Source of the DNA: Metridium senile
Taxonomy: Eukaryota; Cnidaria; Anthozoa; Actiniaria; Metridiidae
Direction of reading: 5' to 3'
NCBI GenBank assembly: GCA_949775045.1
Contig: OX459102.1
Location: forward strand, 5,262,185-5,326,184
DNA: 64,000 bases
Shown here: piece after piece, positions 58,697 through 64,000 of the stretch
How positions within the stretch are numbered: position 1 is the first letter of the stretch
How the letters are laid out: every line of letters starts with the position of its first letter
Position numbers and translations under genes: made by a program
Notes under the pieces: generated by a model
Told to the model about the DNA's origin: nothing
Database searches by the model: none
The model's input: the letters and a program-made list of their open reading frames with translations, nothing else

Positions 58697-59666
58697 AAGG
58701 GGACTAGAACGCTACATTTATGTTCAAATTAATGTGTACTTATCGTTGATAGTGAATAAAGGTCCTAGTTATCATAAAACTCTTCTAAATAGTCGATATT
58801 CAGCTGTTTTTGGCATCAGCTTGACCTCTTGTTTACTAGGTTTAGCGATCTCTCCAACGGTTCGATTTCATACTCTGTGAATATGTACCGCTGTCCCATG
58901 CAACGCCTTCGCGCCTAGATAAACATATCGAGTCGCGTTCACTATCGATATGTTTATCTAGGCGCGACGGCGTTAAATGGGACAGCGGTACATATTCACA
59001 GAGTATGAAATCGAACCGTTGGAGAGATACAACAACAACAACTTTATTACCAGCAATATCAAGAATAATTATACAATTATAATTTAAGGAATGTTCAGAT
59101 AAATGGTAAAAGTTTCTCAGAATAGCTAAAAAAAAGCTAATCAAGCTGAGCAACTACTAGTATATTAAACAAAGAATCAATTGGTAATACAGTTAGCGAT
59201 CAAAAAGAAAAAGAGAAAAAAGACACTACAAGTTACAAAAGTGGCAATAACAACAATATGTACCAGATGGACATTCAAAAACTATGACAAGTTAACATTA
59301 TAGGAATTTAATAAAGTTAAATTAAGAGTATTTTTAAACGTCTTCAGAGGAAGACATCTCAGATTTTCAGGAAGGTTGTTCCAAACAGAAGCAGCTGTGT
59401 ACCGTACATTGAATTTACCATAATTAGTTCTAACAGTATTAATGTAATAAGAAGACTTACAAGCCAGCCTAGTATTATACCTATGGATTTTTGATATGCG
59501 TTTGAAGTGATCATCGCTAAACCGAGTAAACAAGAGGTCAAGTTGATGCCAAAAACAGCTGAATATCGACTATTTAGAAGAGTTTTATGATAACTAGGAC
59601 CTTTATTCACTATCAACGATAAGTACACATTAATTTGAACATAAATGTAGCGTTCTAGTGCCCTTG
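58697..59666. mobile_element. hAT-like palindromic foldback, 8-bp target duplication
   Basis: GTTAACAC is present at 58689-58696 and 59667-59674. The ends are AAGGGGACTAGAACG and CGTTCTAGTGCCCTT. The arms of about 250 bp pair around a centre near 58940. A truncated LINE interrupts the right arm. Parts of another copy are at 3473-3684. Confidence 0.75.
59029..59512 (-). mobile_element. 5'-truncated non-LTR retrotransposon (LINE)
   Basis: The minus-strand frame ending at 59282 contains VRYTAASVWNNLPENLRCLP and LKTFKNTLNLTLL, the C-terminal signature of CR1/Jockey-type reverse-transcriptase ORFs. The 3' end carries a (GTT)n tail (59029-59043 on the plus strand ACAACAACAAC). It interrupts the foldback arm between GGAGAGAT and ATCGCTAAAC, as the other arm shows. 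Confidence 0.75.
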
Positions 59667-60129
59667 GTTAACACTAGCAATTTTATTGTGTTACAAGAGC
59701 GGCGATTTTCAATGGTGATTTTATCTCGCAATTTCAAATACGCTCGAATTTAGGAGACAGAAAATAGCAGCAAGTTGCACTAAATTTTGAGCATGTTCAA
59801 AGTAGTATTGAAAAAACTGCGATAAAATCGCCATTGAATTCGCAGGTATTCTATCGCGAACAAATTGCTAGTGTAAACGGGCCTTAAAATCTGCCTCTAA
59901 GCTGTTTGATGGATCACAAAAACCCAAACTGAAATTGAAATTCACATTTAGCTGGTTGCGATGCAGTGATTTCTGCTGTAAAGGCAAGGTTATAATTAAT
60001 TTTACTGGAATTGGGGTAGCCTCCTCCGCAAGCAACTTCTTGCCTTTTAATGCTTCTTTGCTTTTTGGGGGGTTTCTGTGGGACGGCCGAGAAAGGACTT
60101 GGGACATAATCATCTTTTTTCTCAACAAA

Positions 60130-60268
60130 GGAAGCCCAATATAGAAAGAAAGTCTGAATTCCGGTGGGTTGCCTGCGAAGGAGTCTACTCAAACCTGCAA
60201 TGGCTCACGGGACGGTGTGCAGGGCTGTTGTGAGGGGAATCTCGGCCGATGCCGAAGGATGATGATGA
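60130..60268 (+). mobile_element. Possible 3' end of a retroelement with (GAT)n tail
   Basis: GCTGTTGTGAGGGGAATCTC, GGCCGATGCCGAAGG and then GATGATGATGAT. A GC-rich segment followed by a short trinucleotide tail fits the 3' end of a LINE on the plus strand. No reverse-transcriptase residues remain. Confidence 0.35.
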
Positions 60269-63266
60269 TTAGTTTGCATTTTTTCTTGCAAACTGTGTTA
60301 TTGCATTATTAATGCAATAGAATGCACTATGCCAAGTCTTTTCCCACTGACTATCTGTATCATTATTGTCAAATCCAAATGCCTGATAGGATTTAAGGTG
60401 GCTGTTGAAGCTTTTTTGTTCATCTTCAGTGTTGTCATAGCAACTCATACCACTTGCCTCTTGTTGATTACTATAACTATGTTGATATCCATGCATCCAA
60501 TAGTTAGTGTTGCCGTGGTTACTCCATTGATTATCGTTATTGCCATAGTAACCAGCATCATTGTGCCAATGTTGATAACAATGATTTTCATTAGCATATC
60601 TGGAGGGAGGATAGTGACTGCTGCTGCCATGGTTACACGACATAGATCTGTAATCACTGAAATTATTGTTTCCATAGCAACTTGCATCATCTGCTACATA
60701 TTGATTGTGCTCATAAGTGGATGGTTGATGGTGATCATTGCCATGGTTACCAATATTCCTTTGATTGTTGAAATCGTTACCATAGCGATAAGTTTCATCT
60801 TGTGTATGTTGATTACGGCAAATCACTTTTTCACTTCTTTGTGAGCGATGTTGTACACTTTCATGATCACAAGATTTGCCATTAAATTGATCTTTCGTTG
60901 TATTTGGTTCATAACCATCATGATGGCCATTGCTTCCACTAGATACAAAACCAGTAGTGTTGTTATCTAACTCGTAGCAGCTATAGTCATTGTCAAACAA
61001 TTCAGTTGCACAACCCCCATGTTTTAATGTTACAGGACGATCAATTCCATGATATAAACGACTGCCTGTTGAAACCTCTTTACTCTGTTTGTCTGTATCA
61101 ATTCCACTCCCACTCTTACTACATTCAAAATTGGAGAGATTTTTATTGGTGTCTCTGCTCTCACTGTAATCTTTAATACCGCTGTGATCCTCACAGCGAT
61201 GCCCATCAATCGTATTATTTGTCAGGTCATTTTTAGGAGAAAGTATAACATGACTACCGAGAAGATGCAAGTTTGGATTGGTTTCTTTAGTAGCAGAACC
61301 TTTGTCAGTCATGATGCTGTTGTAATTTCGACTACCATTGAAGTCATCATCGCCATCATCCTTATACTTGTCATGATTATCATCCTCATAATCATGATTA
61401 ACATCAGCATCACCACCACTGCTTACATCTTTAACATCCTCATCATCACAATCATCATCACAATCATCATCTCTACGCAAGGCATCAGCACCATCATCTG
61501 CACAATTTTTATTATGACTACCAATATCACTACCATCATCATCATGACTACCAACATCATCAACATCATCATTACCATCAAGACTTTTGTTATCGTCATC
61601 ATCACTGGTATCATCGTCATCATCACTACTATCATCGTCATCATCACTACTATCATCATCATCATCACTATTGTCATCGTCATCATTATTGCAATCATCT
61701 GAGCCATCATCATTGACTCTGATATCATCATTATCAATGTTATCACCGTCATCATTGTAATCATCTGAATTATCATCATTGACATCAATATCACTGTCAT
61801 TATCAATGGTATCTCCAACAGCAGTAGAAGCACTTCCTTGATCACTTTGTGCTGTTTTGTCTGTCTTCTTCTCACCATAACTGTCCACATTTTCATTGAT
61901 ATCAGTGTAGTTCTGGTGCATTTCATCACTGATTTGTAAACTGTTTTGTAGATCACCTGTCCGTGATGCCGAGTACTCCTCAAAATCTTTATCAAACTCC
62001 TGAGCTGAAGTGTAGTTTTGGTGCATCTCATCACTCCTTTGCAAACTGTTTTGTAGATCACTAGTAAATGTAGAGTACTCCTCAAAATCTTTATCAAACA
62101 TTTGAGCTGAAGTGTAGTTTTGGTGCATTTTATCACTGCTTTGCAAACTGTTTTGTAGATCACTAGTAAATGCAGAGTACTCCTCAAAATCTTTATCAAA
62201 CTCCTGAGCTGAAGTGTAGTTTTGGTGTATTTCATCACTGCTTTGCAAGCTGTTTTGTAGATCACTAGTCATGGCCAAGTACTCCTCGAAATCTTTATCA
62301 AACTCTTGAGCTGAAGGTAAAAGTTGATTGCTTTGTTGAACAAAATTGCCTCCCTTTGACAGAGGAACGTGTCCAAGTCCTTTCATAAGTATTGCATCAT
62401 TAATGTTATCCTCAAAATCCTTATCAAAATATTGTGTTGAACGTAAAAGTTGATTGCTTTGTTGCACTAGATTGTCTCCATTTGACGAAGGGGCTTTCAC
62501 AAGTGTTTCATCTTTTACATTGTCTTTTTCTTTATCACCTAGCTCCATTACGTCTATTTTACCTCTGGTGTTTTCTGTTAAAGAGCTCATCTCATTGCGT
62601 GTACTAATATCTTCATTTGAATTTCCAACTGAACTTAGAGTGTATGTGACATCCTCCTTGCTCAGACTTGCTGCAGTCTCTTTTTCTTTGTCCTCATTGA
62701 AGTCAGTTGAAATTTCACAACTATTTTCAGAATATGGCATACTTTTATTGCAGTTGGTTTCTTCAGTGTTTCTTTCCTCTGAATTAACTGAAGAAATGTC
62801 TCTATTTTGAAAAATATTTTCTGTAGAATTTACTTGTTGATTGTCACTTGATTCCTTTTGGACATCAACTCCATTTTCCACAGCCAAGTTTCTTCTTTCG
62901 TTATTCATTTCTCTGGCTTCTCCGAGCTGTTGGTTTGCTATGTTAGGGTCTGGATTATTGCTATTGACCTCTCTTGCTATAGCTGAACAATCGTACTCAA
63001 AGCCATCCTTCAAACTACCATTGGTTGGCTGCTGTGTTGTTTTGTTTCTCATAGCCTGTAAATTATTACTAACATCTTTTCCTGAAATAAGATGACCAGC
63101 ATCTCCATTAACTAATCGATCTGTTGCTTCAATTGTTGTTGTATCTGAAGGCTTGCTTGTTTTGCTGGTGTTTTTGTGGAGAACGTTTACTTCAATGGTA
63201 TCTTTCTTTAGTGGTAATTGGCTTGAGGGTGAATCACTTACCATTAGAGACTCTGGAATGGATTCT
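60269..63266 (-). CDS. Terminal coding exon of an unrecognised Asp-rich repeat protein
   Basis: The open frame covers 991 codons from the first ATG (63244) but continues upstream to an acceptor TTTTAACAG with a pyrimidine-rich run, reading ESIPESL before that ATG, so this is a 3' exon. From residue 1 to about 270 it is polar and Ser/Thr/Asn/Glu-rich. The central part has FDKDFEEYSAFTSDLQNSLQ repeats: four units of 34-35 residues (about 61905-62315) and two looser FDKDFE copies. An Asp/Ser tract follows (about 61400-61830). Then comes a His/Tyr/Asn/Gly-rich segment, and the end is SQWEKTWHSAFYCINNAI and a basic tail. No known domain, signal peptide or membrane segment is visible; the protein is probably largely disordered. 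Upstream exons lie beyond 63267. Confidence 0.75.
61905..62315 (-). repeat. 102-bp tandem coding repeat (34 residues)
   Basis: The repeat begins at 61905, 62010, 62112 and 62214 on the plus strand (spacing 105, 102 and 102). Each unit encodes FDKDFEEY, DLQNSLQ and HQNYT. The number of units is probably variable. Confidence 0.9.
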
Positions 63267-63439
63267 GTTAAAACAAGGAATTGTAATTATAGATTATTCA
63301 GTTTCATCTGATTATTGATGAACTGTGTATTATCATAATATTCAATATGTGAACAAATAAATAACAAATTAACAAATACATGTAAATGAAAGGAATATAT
63401 TATTATATATTTATAATATGTGGAAACTACAAAATAGCT

Positions 63440-63660
63440 TAACAAAAGAATTGACGAATGGATTGAATGAATGGATGGATGAATGAAACAACGAAGAAAT
63501 AACAAATGAATGAATGAAAAAATGAATGAGAATACATAATATGAATAAATACATGGATAAATGAATGAGTTAATGAATGAATATGAATGACTGCATGATT
63601 TTATTAATAATAAAATAAAAAACAAGAATAAATTAATGCATAAATTAACAAATGAATAAA
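63440..63660. repeat. (GAAT)n-rich tract
   Basis: Degenerate AATG/GAAT tetranucleotides in the intron upstream of the unknown gene's last exon. Confidence 0.85.
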
Positions 63661-63663
63661 TAA

Positions 63664-63871
63664 GGCTACGTTTACACGGGACCGGACGAATTTTTGACCG
63701 TTCAAAGAAACATCCGCTTACGGGTTCCGTTCGCACGGGACCGCGCTAAACGCCTAACCGATCAAATATTCGTCTGAACAGAACGAAAATATTGTTCGGT
63801 TTCTTGTGAACAGCATGTTCAGGATGATTTTTTGACCGGTCAAAAATTCGTCCGGTCCCGTGTAAACCTAC
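63664..63871. mobile_element. PIF/Harbinger-like MITE, copy 2
   Basis: TAA then GGCTACGTTTACACGGGACC at the left; GGTCCCGTGTAAACCTAC at the right, where the last bases are decayed. The interior shares AACATCCGCTT and GGGTTCCGTTC with 54233-54426. Confidence 0.75.
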
Positions 63872-64000
63872 TATCTTGGCAGAAACTAGTGAGACACTTT
63901 TACGGTTTTCTATATTTTGACCTTTACCTAAACATTTTCGCTATAATCCTCCCCTCCCCTCCCCTTCCACGCAATGTTGGTTTTCAGTTAACATGTTTCC

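Larger units (their letters stand above)
58684..59883. mobile_element. PIF/Harbinger-like MITE split by a foldback element
   Basis: The left tip GGCCTGTTAACAC (58684-58696) continues after the insertion as TAGCAATTTTATTGTG (59675 onwards), and the right end is CAAATTGCTAGTGTAAACGGGCC in pieces complementary to it. TTGA/TTAA flanks fit a 3-bp TWA-type duplication. Confidence 0.65.

Noticed and set aside
59868..60192. Two minus-strand frames of 86 and 92 codons downstream of the unknown gene
   Set aside because: They overlap each other in different frames, have no domain and lie after the stop of the terminal exon. An alternative 3' exon is possible but unsupported.
61184..62265. Long frames overlapping the Asp-rich exon (61184-61702 plus, 61423-62265 minus)
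   Set aside because: They are the Ile/Met-rich shadows of GAT/GAC codons in the real frame.

Overview
The window is eukaryotic nuclear DNA from an animal. It has spliced genes with GT/AG introns, AT-rich spacers, tRNA-derived SINEs, relics of non-LTR retrotransposons and a very high density of small palindromic DNA transposons. A marine invertebrate, most likely an anthozoan cnidarian, would fit. This rests on the intronless DUF4419 genes, the ISY1-RAB43 linkage and the repeat style, and the sequence alone does not prove it.

Layout. Positions 1-6700 are repeats: a TTAA-flanked transposon carrying a second TTAA element, itself inserted in a foldback element. Positions 6.7-28 kb hold three tandem paralogues of a DUF4419-domain protein (7846-9051, 13059-14294, 24918-26114; 401, 411 and 398 aa). 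Each has an intronless coding exon directly after a conserved 3' splice site and, further upstream, a conserved leader exon with a 5' splice site. A 6.4-kb foldback element with 9-bp target duplications, as in Mutator-like elements, lies between paralogues 2 and 3. The 3' flanks were duplicated along with the genes and serve as empty sites for dating later insertions.

Positions 31.5-57.6 kb are the conserved housekeeping part. NDUFA12 (complex I, minus strand) is divergent from ISY1 (spliceosome, plus strand, 13 coding exons, 282 aa). A complete RAB43-like GTPase (plus strand, 3 coding exons, 206 aa) follows in the same orientation. ISY1 and RAB43 are also neighbours in human, so this is a candidate for very old microsynteny. 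ISY1 introns hold a second copy of the 2.1-kb TTAA element, two SINEs and many MITEs, one of which begins at a splice donor.

Positions 57.6-64 kb hold a nest of three elements (a PIF/Harbinger-like MITE, a hAT-like foldback and a truncated LINE). After it, on the minus strand, comes the large terminal exon of an unrecognised protein of about 1,000 residues with 34-residue repeats and a long Asp-rich tract; its 5' exons lie further right, probably outside the window.

I saw no CRISPR array, operon or bacterial feature. The most unusual items are the DUF4419 array with clustered divergence, the large 9-bp-TSD foldback with palindromic minisatellites in its arms, and several transposon families whose insertions can be proved from empty sites inside this window.
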